Part shown: one piece after another, positions 15,892 to 24,080 of the stretch | How positions within the stretch are numbered: the first letter of the stretch is position 1 | Layout of the letters: every line of letters begins with the position of its first letter | Source of the DNA: Pseudomonas syringae | GTDB lineage: Bacteria > Pseudomonadota > Gammaproteobacteria > Pseudomonadales > Pseudomonadaceae | DNA: 32,519 nucleotides | Reading direction: 5' to 3' | NCBI RefSeq assembly: GCF_021605415.1 | Contig: NZ_WKEQ01000051.1 | Span: 1-32,519, forward strand | The notes under the pieces: model-generated | What the model was told of the DNA's origin: nothing | Seen by the model: only the letters and a program-made list of their open reading frames with translations | The model's database searches: none | Program-made: the position numbers and the translations under genes

Positions 15892-15907
15892 TGGTCAGCA
15901 ATTTGCA
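15892..15907 (+). promoter_or_regulatory. Candidate sigma54 promoter of the BMP gene
   Basis: TGGTCAGCAATTTGCA has GG-N10-GC spacing, a leading T and a complete TTGCA -12 box. The predicted transcription start is near 15918, 29 nt before the ATG. Eight bases at its 5' end (TGGTCAGC) are identical to the permease element at 4373. Confidence 0.6.
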
Positions 15908-15946
15908 TTGCCTCTGCCCACACACAACAAAATGGAGTTCGAGTTC

Positions 15947-17020
15947 ATGCAAATACGTCCGCTGCACAAACTGCTGTGCGCTGCTTTCGGTCTCGGGATC
16001 AGCCTGAGCGCCAGCGCCGCCGATCCATTGAAAGTCGGTTTCGTCTACATCGGCCCTATCGGCGACCACGGCTGGACGTATCAGCATGAACAGGGCCGCA
16101 AGGTGCTGGCCGAAAAGCTCGGCGACAAAATCACCACCAACTACGTGGAAAACGTCGCCGAGGGCGCCGATGCCGAGCGGGTGATCCGCAACATGGCCAA
16201 GGACAACTACGACCTGATTTTCACCACGTCCTTCGGCTACATGAACCCGACGCTGAAAGTCGCCAAGCAATTCCCCAAGGTCACCTTCGAACACGCCACC
16301 GGTTACAAGCAGGACAAAAACCTCGGCACCTATCTGGCGCGCACCTACGAGGGTCGTTACGTCGGCGGCTTCCTCGCGGCGAAGATGACCAAGACCAAAA
16401 AGATCGGCTACGTCGCCTCATTCCCGATCCCGGAAGTGATCCGCGACATCAATGCCATTCAACTGGCCTTGAACAAGTACAACCCGGGCACCGAAATCAA
16501 AGTCGTATGGGTCAACTCCTGGTTCGATCCGGGTAAAGAGGCCGATGCCGCCAACGCACTGATTGACCAAGGCGTGGACGTGGTGTTCCAGCACACCGAC
16601 AGCCCGGCGCCGATTCAGGCTGCCGAACGCCGTGGCGTCTACGCGGTGGGTTACGCCTCGGACATGGCGCACTTCGGACCGAAAGCGGTACTGACGTCCA
16701 TCGTCAACGACTGGGCGCCGCACTACATTCAGGCGACCCAAAGCGTGATCGACCACACTTGGAAATCCCAGGATTACTGGGGCGGTTTGAAAGAAGGCAC
16801 GGTTGAATTGCCGATCAGCGATCTGGTGCCGGCACCGGTGAAAGCCGAGGCCGAGCAGATCATTGCTGACATCAAGAGCGGCGCGTTCCACCCATTTACA
16901 GGGCCGATCAAGGATCAGGCCGGTGTCGAGAAAATCCCGGCCGGCGTGAACGCGACCAACGCGGAACTGGCGTCGATGAACTATTACGTGGAAGGCATGA
17001 AGGCCGAGATGCCGAAGTAA
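15947..17020 (+). CDS. BMP-family substrate-binding protein of a nucleoside ABC importer
   Basis: This 357-aa exported protein has a signal peptide of about 24 residues (basic MQIRPLHK, hydrophobic core, ASA before ADPLKVGF). There is no lipobox Cys, so it is periplasmic and soluble. The mature part is a BMP/PnrA-like domain (VGFVYIGPIGDHGWTYQHE, then FTTSFGYMNPTLKVAKQFP and FQHTDSPAPIQAAE). PnrA-type proteins bind purine nucleosides; this one is likely to bind a purine base or nucleoside. ATG 15947 is chosen because GGAG lies 8-9 nt upstream and the signal peptide starts there; a TTG at 15908 is rejected. It is the expected partner of the ATPase and permeases at 7721-11338 but stands apart, with its own sigma54-type promoter. 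Confidence 0.9.
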   Translation: MQIRPLHKLLCAAFGLGISLSASAADPLKVGFVYIGPIGDHGWTYQHEQGRKVLAEKLGDKITTNYVENVAEGADAERVIRNMAKDNYDLIFTTSFGYMNPTLKVAKQFPKVTFEHATGYKQDKNLGTYLARTYEGRYVGGFLAAKMTKTKKIGYVASFPIPEVIRDINAIQLALNKYNPGTEIKVVWVNSWFDPGKEADAANALIDQGVDVVFQHTDSPAPIQAAERRGVYAVGYASDMAHFGPKAVLTSIVNDWAPHYIQATQSVIDHTWKSQDYWGGLKEGTVELPISDLVPAPVKAEAEQIIADIKSGAFHPFTGPIKDQAGVEKIPAGVNATNAELASMNYYVEGMKAEMPK

Positions 17021-17040
17021 CCTGCGCCACAACACCGTAC

Positions 17041-17133
17041 CTGTGGGAGCTGGCTTGCCAGCGATGAGGGCCATCACAATCAACCTCGTCGTTGTCTGTC
17101 AGACCGCTATCGCTGGCAAGCCAGCTCCCACAG
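17041..17133. repeat. REPIN, GGCTTGCCAGCG family, inverted pair
   Basis: CTGTGGGAGCTGGCTTGCCA, continuing to 17065, is inverted at 17109-17133, with a 43-bp spacer. It sits between the BMP gene and the oxygenase and may separate their expression levels. Confidence 0.88.
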
Positions 17134-17162
17134 GGTTCAGCAGTGTTTTTCAAGGATCGCGT

Positions 17163-18128
17163 ATGGATCAGCTTCCGATCATCGACATCGCCCCGCTCTA
17201 CCGCGACGATCACGACGCCTGGCAAATCGTCGCCACGCAAATCGACCACGCCTGCCGCGAATGGGGCTTTTTTTACATCAAGGGCCATCCGATCAGCCCT
17301 GAGCGCATCGCCACAGTGCTCGACCACACCCAACGCTTCTTCGCTCTGCCCGCCGCCGAAAAGCTCAAGATCGACATCACCCGGACCCGCCATCACCGGG
17401 GCTACGGCGCCATCGCCACGGAACAGCTCGACCCGAGCAAACCGAGCGACCTGAAAGAAACCTTCGACATGGGCCTGCACCTCCCCGCCAATCATCCCGA
17501 AGTGCTCGCGGAAAAACCCTTGCGCGGCCCGAACCGGCATCCGGCGCAACCGGGTTGGGAAGCCCTGATGGAGCAGCATTACCTCGACATGCAGGCGCTT
17601 GCGCAAACCCTGCTGCGGGCGATGACATTGGCGCTTGGCATCGAGCGCGATTTTTTCGACAGCCGCTTCAATGAGCCGGTCAGCGTGTTGCGCATGATTC
17701 ATTACCCGCCCCGCCACACCGCCAGTTCCGCCGAGCAACAAGGCGCTGGCGCGCACACCGATTACGGCTGCATCACCTTGCTCTACCAAGACACCGCCGG
17801 TGGCCTGCAAGTGAAAAACGTCAAAGGCCAGTGGATCGACGCGCCGCCCATCGACGGCACTTTCGTGGTCAACCTCGGCGACATGATGGCGCGCTGGAGT
17901 AACGACCGTTATCGCTCGACGCCGCATCGGGTCATCAGCCCGCTGGGCGTGGATCGCTACTCGATGCCATTCTTCGCCGAACCGCACCCGGACACGCGCA
18001 TCGAATGCCTGCCCGGTTGCCAGGACGCACAGCACCCGGCGAAATATCCGACCACCACTTGCGCCGAATTCCTGCTGTCGAGATTCGCCGATACCTACGC
18101 CTATCGCCGAGAGCAGGAAGCCGTTTAA
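17163..18128 (+). CDS. 2-oxoglutarate/Fe(II)-dependent oxygenase, IPNS-like
   Basis: This 321-aa soluble oxygenase has an N-terminal DIOX_N-type domain (about 4-120) and a C-terminal 2OG-FeII domain (about 170-275). The iron triad is H198, D200 (AHTDYG) and H255 (STPHRV). The 2-oxoglutarate-binding R265-x-S267 lies in DRYSMPF. The substrate is unknown. A homologue, PA0147 as I remember, sits in the same purine neighbourhood in PAO1, so hydroxylation or demethylation of a purine is a reasonable but unproven guess. ATG 17163 follows AAGGAT; an upstream in-frame extension is read from the REPIN and rejected. It probably shares a transcript with the BMP gene, 142 bp upstream. Confidence 0.88.
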   Translation: MDQLPIIDIAPLYRDDHDAWQIVATQIDHACREWGFFYIKGHPISPERIATVLDHTQRFFALPAAEKLKIDITRTRHHRGYGAIATEQLDPSKPSDLKETFDMGLHLPANHPEVLAEKPLRGPNRHPAQPGWEALMEQHYLDMQALAQTLLRAMTLALGIERDFFDSRFNEPVSVLRMIHYPPRHTASSAEQQGAGAHTDYGCITLLYQDTAGGLQVKNVKGQWIDAPPIDGTFVVNLGDMMARWSNDRYRSTPHRVISPLGVDRYSMPFFAEPHPDTRIECLPGCQDAQHPAKYPTTTCAEFLLSRFADTYAYRREQEAV

Positions 18129-18210
18129 TCAACCGGCTGGTCAGGTTTTGCCAAATGTTTCGGCGTACACCTGTAGAATGCCGTTCATCTGCACCTGATG
18201 AGAAAAGAAT

Positions 18211-19164
18211 ATGTACGACTGGCTCAACGCCTTGCCCAAGGCCGAATTGCACCTGCACCTCGAAGGCTCGCTGGAGCCCGAGTTGCTGTTCGCCCTGGCC
18301 GAACGCAACAAGATCGCCCTGCCGTGGAATGACGTCGAAACTCTGCGCAAGGCGTACGCCTTCAACAATCTGCAAGAATTCCTCGACCTGTATTACAAGG
18401 GCGCGGACGTGTTGCGCACCTCCCAGGACTTCTACGACCTGACTTGGGCATACCTGTTGCGTTGCAAGGCGCAGAACGTGATTCACACCGAACCGTTCTT
18501 CGACCCGCAAACCCACACCGACCGTGGCATCCCGTTCGAAGTGGTGCTCAACGGCATCGCTGCCGCACTGAAGGATGGCGAGCAGCAATTGGGCGTGACC
18601 AGCGGCTTGATCCTGAGCTTCCTGCGCCACCTGAGCGAAGAAGAAGCCGAAAAAACCCTCGACCAGGCGCTGCCGTTCCGTGATGCGTTCGTGGCCGTAG
18701 GCCTGGACAGTTCCGAGATGGGTCACCCGCCGAGCAAGTTCAAGCGAGTGTTCGACCGCGCCCGTGGCGAAGGCTTCCTGACCGTCGCTCACGCCGGTGA
18801 AGAAGGCCCGCCGGAATATATCTGGGAAGCCCTCGACCTGCTGAAAATTGAGCGCATCGACCATGGCGTGCGCGCCATCGAAGACGAACGCCTGATGCAG
18901 CGGATCATCGACGAGCAAATCCCGCTGACCGTGTGCCCACTGTCGAACACTAAGCTCTGCGTGTTCGATCACATGTCTCAGCACAACATCCTCGACATGC
19001 TCGAGCGTGGCGTGAAGGTAACCGTGAATTCCGATGACCCGGCGTACTTCGGCGGCTACGTCACCGAGAACTTCCACGCGCTCTACACCGATCTGGGCAT
19101 GACCCAGGATCAGGCCAAACGCCTGGCGCAAAACAGCCTGGATGCACGGCTTGTGAAACCGTAG
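18211..19164 (+). CDS. Adenine deaminase (adenosine-deaminase-like)
   Basis: This 317-aa zinc hydrolase of the ADA/ADE family would convert adenine to hypoxanthine and ammonia. Metal and catalytic residues are H14 and H16 (ELHLHLEGS), H194 and E197 (VAHAGEEG), H218 (IDHGVR) and D275/D276 (NSDDPAYFG). The segment LDSSEMGHPPSKF (about 166-177) replaces the ribose-binding Gly region of true adenosine deaminases and marks the adenine-specific group, as reported for PAO1 PA0148. The ATG has GAGAAAAG upstream. A near-miss of the sigma54 element (TGGTCAGG..TTGCC with only 9 nt between GG and GC) lies at 18138-18153. It may read through from the oxygenase gene 82 bp upstream. Confidence 0.9.
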   Translation: MYDWLNALPKAELHLHLEGSLEPELLFALAERNKIALPWNDVETLRKAYAFNNLQEFLDLYYKGADVLRTSQDFYDLTWAYLLRCKAQNVIHTEPFFDPQTHTDRGIPFEVVLNGIAAALKDGEQQLGVTSGLILSFLRHLSEEEAEKTLDQALPFRDAFVAVGLDSSEMGHPPSKFKRVFDRARGEGFLTVAHAGEEGPPEYIWEALDLLKIERIDHGVRAIEDERLMQRIIDEQIPLTVCPLSNTKLCVFDHMSQHNILDMLERGVKVTVNSDDPAYFGGYVTENFHALYTDLGMTQDQAKRLAQNSLDARLVKP

Positions 19165-19180
19165 GGTCCAGCACATCCCA

Positions 19181-19269
19181 TGTGGGAGCGGGCTTGCTCG
19201 CGAAGGCGTCGTGTCAATCAATATTGAATTGGCTGACACACCGCATTCGCGAGCAAGCCCGCTCCCACA
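19181..19269. repeat. REPIN, GGGCTTGCTCGCGAA family, nested inverted repeat
   Basis: TGTGGGAGCGGGCTTGCTCG, continuing to 19204, is inverted at 19246-19269. The spacer itself holds a second inverted repeat GTGTCA / TGACAC (19211-19238), so nearly the whole element can fold into one long hairpin. It lies between convergent genes. Confidence 0.9.
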
Positions 19270-19280
19270 GGGATTGGTGT

Positions 19281-20663
19281 TCAGCGCATTATTTCTGCCT
19301 CAGTCAACTCTTCCAGCGTCTTGCCCCGCGTCTCCATCCCGAACAGCCACACCACCGCCGCCGCAATCGCAAAGCACAACGCCCCTAGCGCAAACACCCC
19401 ACCCTGGCCCATGACCGGAAACACCAGTCCGGTGACCAACGGCCCGAGCAACGATCCCACACGGCCAATTGCCGAAGCGAATCCCGAGCCCGTGGCGCGT
19501 GCCGAGGTCGGATACAACTCCGGCGTGTAGGTGTAGAGCACGGCCCACATGCCGAACAGGAAAAACTGCATCAACAAACCCGTCCCGATCAGCAACGCCA
19601 CGTTGCCGCCAAACACCGCGCTTTGTCCATAGAGAAACGCCATCACCCCGCCGCCCAGCAACGTGACGATGCATACCGGTTTGCGACCCCAGCGCTCGAC
19701 AAGCCACGCCGCCATGAGGAAACCGGGAATCCCGCCAAGGGAAATCAGCACCGTGTAATACACCGACTGCGTCACGGCAAAACCCGATTGCTGCAGCAAC
19801 GCACCGAGCCATGACGTCAGGCCGTAAAAACCCAGCAGCGCGAAGAACCACAGGCTCCAGATCATCGTGGTGCGCTGGCGATAGAGCGGCGACCAGATCT
19901 GCTTGAGCGCGGAGAAGAAATTCCCCGGTGCCGTCACGGTTCGAGGCAAAAGCACCGGCTCAGGCAATGCCGCGCCGTTGAGGGACGCGCGCACTTTTTG
20001 CTCAATGGCGCTCAACACTTTGTCCGCCGCTTCATGGCGACCGGCCTGCTCCAGCCAGCGTGGCGACTCCGGAATGAAGAAACGGATCGCGAGGACAAAC
20101 ACCGCCGGCACCGCCAGCACCAGAAAGATGTCGCGCCAGCCAATCAGCGGCAGCAGGAAATACGACAGTACACCCGCCGCCACAAACCCCAGCGGCCAGA
20201 AACCGTCCATCAACGCGATGTACTGACCGCGCCGCTTGGCCGGGATCAATTCCGAAAGCATCGATTGCGCGATGGGAAACTCCATGCCCATGCCAATCCC
20301 CAGCAAGATACGGAACAACGTCAAGGTTTCCACCGTTTGCGCCGTCGAACACAGGTAACTGGCCAGTCCCCACAACACGATGCTCCACTGGAACACCGGT
20401 TTGCGCCCGAAGCGGTCGGCGAGCATGCCGGACAACGACGCGCCCAGCACCATGCCGAAGAAACTCGAACTGGCCAGCAACCCAGCCTGGGCGCTACTCA
20501 GACCGAACTCGGCTTTGATCGAGCCGAGCAGGAACGTCATCATCGCCAGATCCATGGAGTCGAAGAAGAACGCCAAGGCAATGATGATGAAAATGACCCG
20601 GTGATAACCGCTGATCGGCAGGCGTTCCAGCCGTTCCGCCGCGCTGAAGTGTCCCGTGTTCAT
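19281..20663 (-). CDS. MFS metabolite:H+ symporter (AAHS/NiaP-like)
   Basis: This 460-aa inner-membrane protein is predicted to have 12 segments. TM1 holds an acidic pair in FFFDSMDLAMM, as in aromatic-acid and nicotinate transporters. Loop 2-3 carries the MFS signature GMLADRFGRKPVF. FFIPESPRWLEQAGR and the C-terminal FGMETRGKTLEELTE are the usual sugar/organic-acid MFS landmarks. ATG 20663 is chosen because GGGGGA precedes it by about 8 nt and the protein then starts normally; an upstream start at 20714 is rejected. The substrate is unknown; a nicotinate-like or aromatic acid is plausible. It converges with the adenine deaminase gene and is followed upstream by an ArsR-type regulator on the same strand. 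Confidence 0.82.
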   Translation of the reverse strand: MNTGHFSAAERLERLPISGYHRVIFIIIALAFFFDSMDLAMMTFLLGSIKAEFGLSSAQAGLLASSSFFGMVLGASLSGMLADRFGRKPVFQWSIVLWGLASYLCSTAQTVETLTLFRILLGIGMGMEFPIAQSMLSELIPAKRRGQYIALMDGFWPLGFVAAGVLSYFLLPLIGWRDIFLVLAVPAVFVLAIRFFIPESPRWLEQAGRHEAADKVLSAIEQKVRASLNGAALPEPVLLPRTVTAPGNFFSALKQIWSPLYRQRTTMIWSLWFFALLGFYGLTSWLGALLQQSGFAVTQSVYYTVLISLGGIPGFLMAAWLVERWGRKPVCIVTLLGGGVMAFLYGQSAVFGGNVALLIGTGLLMQFFLFGMWAVLYTYTPELYPTSARATGSGFASAIGRVGSLLGPLVTGLVFPVMGQGGVFALGALCFAIAAAVVWLFGMETRGKTLEELTEAEIMR

Positions 20664-20790
20664 GTGCCATCCCCCATCCGAAAAGTGTCCGGATCGAGTC
20701 TGAGCGATAACCACGCACGCCCATTGCTGGATGCGACCTGTTCGCAGTCATCGACGACGGCAGCACCCCGAACGCCGGCAGCCAAGTGCT

Positions 20791-21525
20791 CTAGAACGCC
20801 ATTTCCAGCTCCGTGTCGCGTGCGAAGCGATGGATTTCCCGCTGTCCCGTCACGGTAAGCTGCAATACCCGAGAGTCGTTGGGCAACGTCAGCCAGCCCG
20901 ATTGCATGAACAATTGCAGAAGCGCGGCGCCCAGCGAGCCCCCCATGTGCGGACGACGCTCGCTCCAGTCCGGGCATGCGCAAGCCACTTGCACTTTACG
21001 ATGGGCCAACGCCTGGACGTACACGCCCCGCTTGGCCAGTTGCGTCGAACCTTTGAGTGTCACCACCACCCGTTGCTCGATCTGTTCGACCCAACCGGCA
21101 TCGAGCAGGCGCTGGTACAGATCTGCCGCCAGCGTGCCGCCCAGGTGATCGTCGCAGAAACGGGCGCGCAACAATGACGAAGGCGCAGCCTGCGATTTGG
21201 CAATCGGTGTGGTGCGTTTGAAGACTTCGGGAATTGCCTGCGGTGCGCTGGCGATAGTGGCGCTGGCCAGGGCTTCGATGGCGGCGCCGACTTCCGGGGC
21301 GGCCAGACGGAAAAAGCGCTTGCGCCCCCGCGCCTCGACCTTCAACAGCCCTCCAGCGGATAACCGGCCAAGATGCGCGCTGGCTGACGACGGTGACAAC
21401 CCCGCCAGCAGCGCCAGCTCTTCGGTCTGCCGGGCCGAGCCGTCCATCAGCGCCCACATCATCGCGCTGCGCTTGGGATCAGCCAGCAATGTGGCGATCT
21501 GGCTGATGCAAGGTGCATGTTCCAT
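20791..21525 (-). CDS. ArsR-type winged-helix transcriptional regulator
   Basis: This 244-aa regulator has an N-terminal ArsR-like winged helix (about 5-80: ATLLADPKRSAMMWALMDG, LSPSSASAHLGRLSAGGLLK, RGRKRFFRLAAPEV). A longer C-terminal part (about 110-244) of unknown fold contains FCDDHLGGTLAADLYQRLL. The cysteines in the C-terminal half (CDDH; VACACPDW) could bind metal or sense redox, but there is no classical ArsR metal motif. GGGAG lies 9 nt before the ATG. It is upstream of the MFS gene on the same strand (127-bp gap), so it may control that transporter. Confidence 0.8.
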   Translation of the reverse strand: MEHAPCISQIATLLADPKRSAMMWALMDGSARQTEELALLAGLSPSSASAHLGRLSAGGLLKVEARGRKRFFRLAAPEVGAAIEALASATIASAPQAIPEVFKRTTPIAKSQAAPSSLLRARFCDDHLGGTLAADLYQRLLDAGWVEQIEQRVVVTLKGSTQLAKRGVYVQALAHRKVQVACACPDWSERRPHMGGSLGAALLQLFMQSGWLTLPNDSRVLQLTVTGQREIHRFARDTELEMAF

Positions 21526-21840
21526 GTATTCACTCCCTGTTGAATCGTCTGTCTACTGCTCAGAGACATCTTGATCAGTAATGTTTCGTCGGCCAAGACG
21601 CGGAAACCGCCATGAACCAGGGCGAGGCAGGCCACTGGCGCAGCATACGGCGGAATGGAATCCACAGCGCTGGCGCGACCGGCACCCTGATTGGAGCATT
21701 CCGGTCTGATCGTGCCCGAGCCAGGGTGTCGGTGCAGGCATGAGGCGGCGCTAGTATAAGCGGGTTACACGCCGCATCCTGCGTCCGGGTCCGCGCGGGT
21801 GGTGATTGATCCTGAGAGAAATTTCGCTATTTACGTGCGA
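21526..21840. other. 315-bp intergenic region, no gene recognised
   Basis: It lies between the ends of two minus-strand regulator genes. It should hold the promoter of the ArsR-type gene, but no clear -35/-10 pair, repeat or conserved small ORF is visible. Short open frames here lack ribosome-binding sites and typical codon use. Confidence 0.5.
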
Positions 21841-22770
21841 CTAATGAGCGACTCCGGAAAAATCGGGAAATTGACTACTCAAATTAGCGCATCGGCTGGC
21901 GAGCATTTCCCTCAGAAGGTTCACCGGCTTACTCAACTGAGCGCGATGGGCGCACAGCAAATTCAGCGGAGCGCGCTCGCAGACCAACTCCGGGAGCAGC
22001 ACTTGCAAACGTCCGGCAAGGACATCGGCGGCGACATCGAGCCATGACTTGTAGGCAATGCCGGCACCTGCCAACGCCCACAGGCGCACGACATCGGCAT
22101 CATCGCTGAAGCGGTCACCGCTGACGGTCAGGCCTACCTCGCGTTTACCGTCGTGAAAACTCCAGTGGTCGTGAACCCGACTGCCGAGCATAAAAAGCAG
22201 GCAGTTGTGTTGGGCCAGTTGCTCCAGCGATCGCGGTTCGCCGTGTTGTGCAACATAGGCCGGTGAGGCGCACAGCACCCGACGGTTATGCGCGGCGATT
22301 GGCAGTGCGACGAGACTCGAATCCTCGGGTTCGCCATAACGCAGCGCAATGTCCACCGGTTGGCGGAACAGGTCGGCGATGCGATCCCCCAGCAACAGAC
22401 GCACGGTGAGCCTGGGGTGTGCGCGCTGAAAATCATCGAGCCATGGCAACAGCAGGTTACGGCCGAAATCCGAAGGCGCCGACAGTTGCAGAATCCCGCT
22501 GACCTGATCCTGACCGCTGGCGAGCAGACGTCGGCCTTCATCAAGATTACTCAACGCCGCCCGTGCATATTCGAGAAAACCCTCGCCCTCGGCCGTCAAC
22601 CGCAGGCTGCGCGTGGAGCGGGCCAGCAGCCGTGCGCCGAGTTGCTGTTCGATGCGTTTCAATGCCGCGCTGGCCACAGCCGCCGACATGTCCATCGCCC
22701 GCGCGGCCGCTGACAGACTGCCCAGATCCGCCGCCCGGACAAACAACTGCAAGTCATCGAAACGCAGCAT
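21841..22770 (-). CDS. LysR-family regulator, divergent from alcohol dehydrogenase-like gene
   Basis: This 309-aa LTTR has an N-terminal helix-turn-helix (about 1-60: LQLFVRAADLGSLSAAARAMDMS, ALKRIEQQLGARLL) and an effector domain (about 88-295). Sequence style (FLEYARAALSNLDEGRRLL, GILQLSAPSDFGR) places it in the CrgA/DmlR-like subgroup that often controls a neighbouring oxidoreductase. ATG 22770 is preferred to GTG 22776. A 16-bp dyad in the 126-bp divergent region is the likely operator. Confidence 0.87.
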   Translation of the reverse strand: MLRFDDLQLFVRAADLGSLSAAARAMDMSAAVASAALKRIEQQLGARLLARSTRSLRLTAEGEGFLEYARAALSNLDEGRRLLASGQDQVSGILQLSAPSDFGRNLLLPWLDDFQRAHPRLTVRLLLGDRIADLFRQPVDIALRYGEPEDSSLVALPIAAHNRRVLCASPAYVAQHGEPRSLEQLAQHNCLLFMLGSRVHDHWSFHDGKREVGLTVSGDRFSDDADVVRLWALAGAGIAYKSWLDVAADVLAGRLQVLLPELVCERAPLNLLCAHRAQLSKPVNLLREMLASRCANLSSQFPDFSGVAH

Positions 22771-22799
22771 CTTCACACCCGATTATCAAAAAAATATTG

Positions 22800-22815
22800 A
22801 AAGAGCCTGCTCTTT
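22800..22815. promoter_or_regulatory. Dyad in the LysR / dehydrogenase divergent promoter
   Basis: AAAGAGCCTGCTCTTT has 7-bp perfect arms around CT and lies in an AT-rich tract between the divergent starts. It is a plausible LysR operator affecting both genes. Confidence 0.5.
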
Positions 22816-22896
22816 TAGCGGGTTTTATCTTGTGAAGAAATAGCCAATCATCCACCCCATCCTGATTCTTTCTTTAAATAACTGACGGAGCGCTCC

Positions 22897-23910
22897 ATGA
22901 AAGCCATCGCCTATTACGCGTCAAGGCCGATCACTGACGACCAGTCCCTGCAAGACATCGAACTGCCGGAGCCCATCGCCGGCCCTCGGGATCTGCTGGT
23001 CGAAGTCAAAGCCATCTCGGTCAATCCGGTCGATACCAAAGTGCGGCAGAACGTCCAGCCAGAAAATGGCGCGGCTAAAGTGCTGGGCTGGGACGTCGCC
23101 GGCATCGTCAAAGCGGTCGGCAGCGAGGTAACGCTGTTCAAGGCTGGCGATAACGTCTTCTATGCCGGCTCCATCGCCCGCGCCGGTGGCAACAGCGAAC
23201 TGCATGTGGTCGACGAGCGCATCGTCGGCCACATGCCCAAAAGCCTCGGTTTCGCCGAAGCCGCCGCCCTGCCACTGACGGCCATCACGGCGTGGGAATT
23301 GCTCTTTGAGCGTTTGCAGATTCGCGAAGGCAAGACCGACGAAAACCAAAGCCTGTTGATCGTCGGCGCCGCCGGTGGTGTGGGTTCGATCCTGACGCAA
23401 CTGGCCAGCCAGCTGACCGGACTGAAAGTCATCGGCACCGCTTCTCGCGAGCAAACCCGCGACTGGGTCAGCGAACTGGGCGCCGATTTAGTGATCGATC
23501 ACAGCCTGCCGCTGAGCGAAGAACTCAAGCGCGCCGGCATCGACAACGTGACCCACGTCGCCAGCCTGACCCAGACCGATCAGCATCTGGATCAACTGGT
23601 CGAGGCCCTGGCGCCGCAAGGCAAACTGGCGTTGATCGACGATCCGAAGGCGCTGGACGTGACCAAACTCAAGCGCAAGAGCCTGTCGCTGCATTGGGAA
23701 TTCATGTACACCCGTTCGCTGTTCGAGACGGCCGACATGATCGAGCAGCACAAACTGCTCAATCGCGTGGCTGAGCTGATTGACGCCGGGACGCTGAAAA
23801 CCACCGTGGGCGAGCATTTCGGCACCATCAACGCGGCGAACCTGCGCCGGGCGCATGCGTTGCTGGAGAGTGGCAAGGCCAAGGGCAAGATTGTGCTGGA
23901 AGGGTTCTAA
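22897..23910 (+). CDS. Zinc-type alcohol dehydrogenase-like / quinone oxidoreductase
   Basis: This 337-aa MDR-superfamily oxidoreductase has an N-terminal GroES-like domain (about 25-130: VKAISVNPVDTKVRQ, KVLGWDVAGIVKAVG) and a Rossmann domain with LIVGAAGGVGSI (about 151-162). The catalytic-zinc Cys/His ligands of true alcohol dehydrogenases are missing, so it is probably an NADPH-dependent enone or quinone reductase of the ZADH/AST1 group. A good Shine-Dalgarno (GACGGAG) precedes the ATG. It is divergent from a LysR gene and probably induced by it. Its physiological substrate is unknown. Confidence 0.87.
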   Translation: MKAIAYYASRPITDDQSLQDIELPEPIAGPRDLLVEVKAISVNPVDTKVRQNVQPENGAAKVLGWDVAGIVKAVGSEVTLFKAGDNVFYAGSIARAGGNSELHVVDERIVGHMPKSLGFAEAAALPLTAITAWELLFERLQIREGKTDENQSLLIVGAAGGVGSILTQLASQLTGLKVIGTASREQTRDWVSELGADLVIDHSLPLSEELKRAGIDNVTHVASLTQTDQHLDQLVEALAPQGKLALIDDPKALDVTKLKRKSLSLHWEFMYTRSLFETADMIEQHKLLNRVAELIDAGTLKTTVGEHFGTINAANLRRAHALLESGKAKGKIVLEGF

Positions 23911-23917
23911 AACAGCC

Positions 23918-23946
23918 ATCGTTCCCACACTCTGCGTGGGAACGAT
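23918..23946. repeat. Inverted repeat, CGTTCCCAC...GTGGGAACG family
   Basis: ATCGTTCCCAC (23918-23928) and GTGGGAACGAT (23936-23946) form a perfect stem 8 bp after the dehydrogenase stop codon. This is the second of three copies in the window. Confidence 0.8.
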
Positions 23947-23953
23947 CACACCC

Positions 23954-23982
23954 ATAGGAACTGCCGCAGGCTGCGATCTTTT
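23954..23982 (-). repeat. Single REP element (GATCGCAGCC family)
   Basis: CTGCCGCAGGCTGCGATCTT after ATAGGAA is one REP arm in reverse orientation. It lies directly next to the CGTTCCCAC repeat, so two unrelated repeat families are stacked in the same gap. Confidence 0.7.
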
Positions 23983-24080
23983 GCCGTCAGTCAGATGCTT
24001 GACCCTTGTCACAATTGCGGCCGTATTCGGGTCTACAATCGAGCCTCTGCGATGCATCTTTTACCGATAGGAGGTCAGCA

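Noticed and set aside
15908..15946. TTG start extending the BMP protein by 13 residues
   Set aside because: The extension would precede the signal peptide and has no Shine-Dalgarno; the ATG at 15947 has GGAG and a normal signal sequence.
17043..17162. N-terminal extension of the 2OG oxygenase by 40 residues
   Set aside because: The extension is read from the REPIN, and the conserved domain starts at the ATG 17163.
18138..18153. Fifth sigma54-like element before adenine deaminase (TGGTCAGGTTTTGCCA)
   Set aside because: Only 9 nt separate GG and GC. Sigma54 promoters need 10, so it is at best a decayed site.
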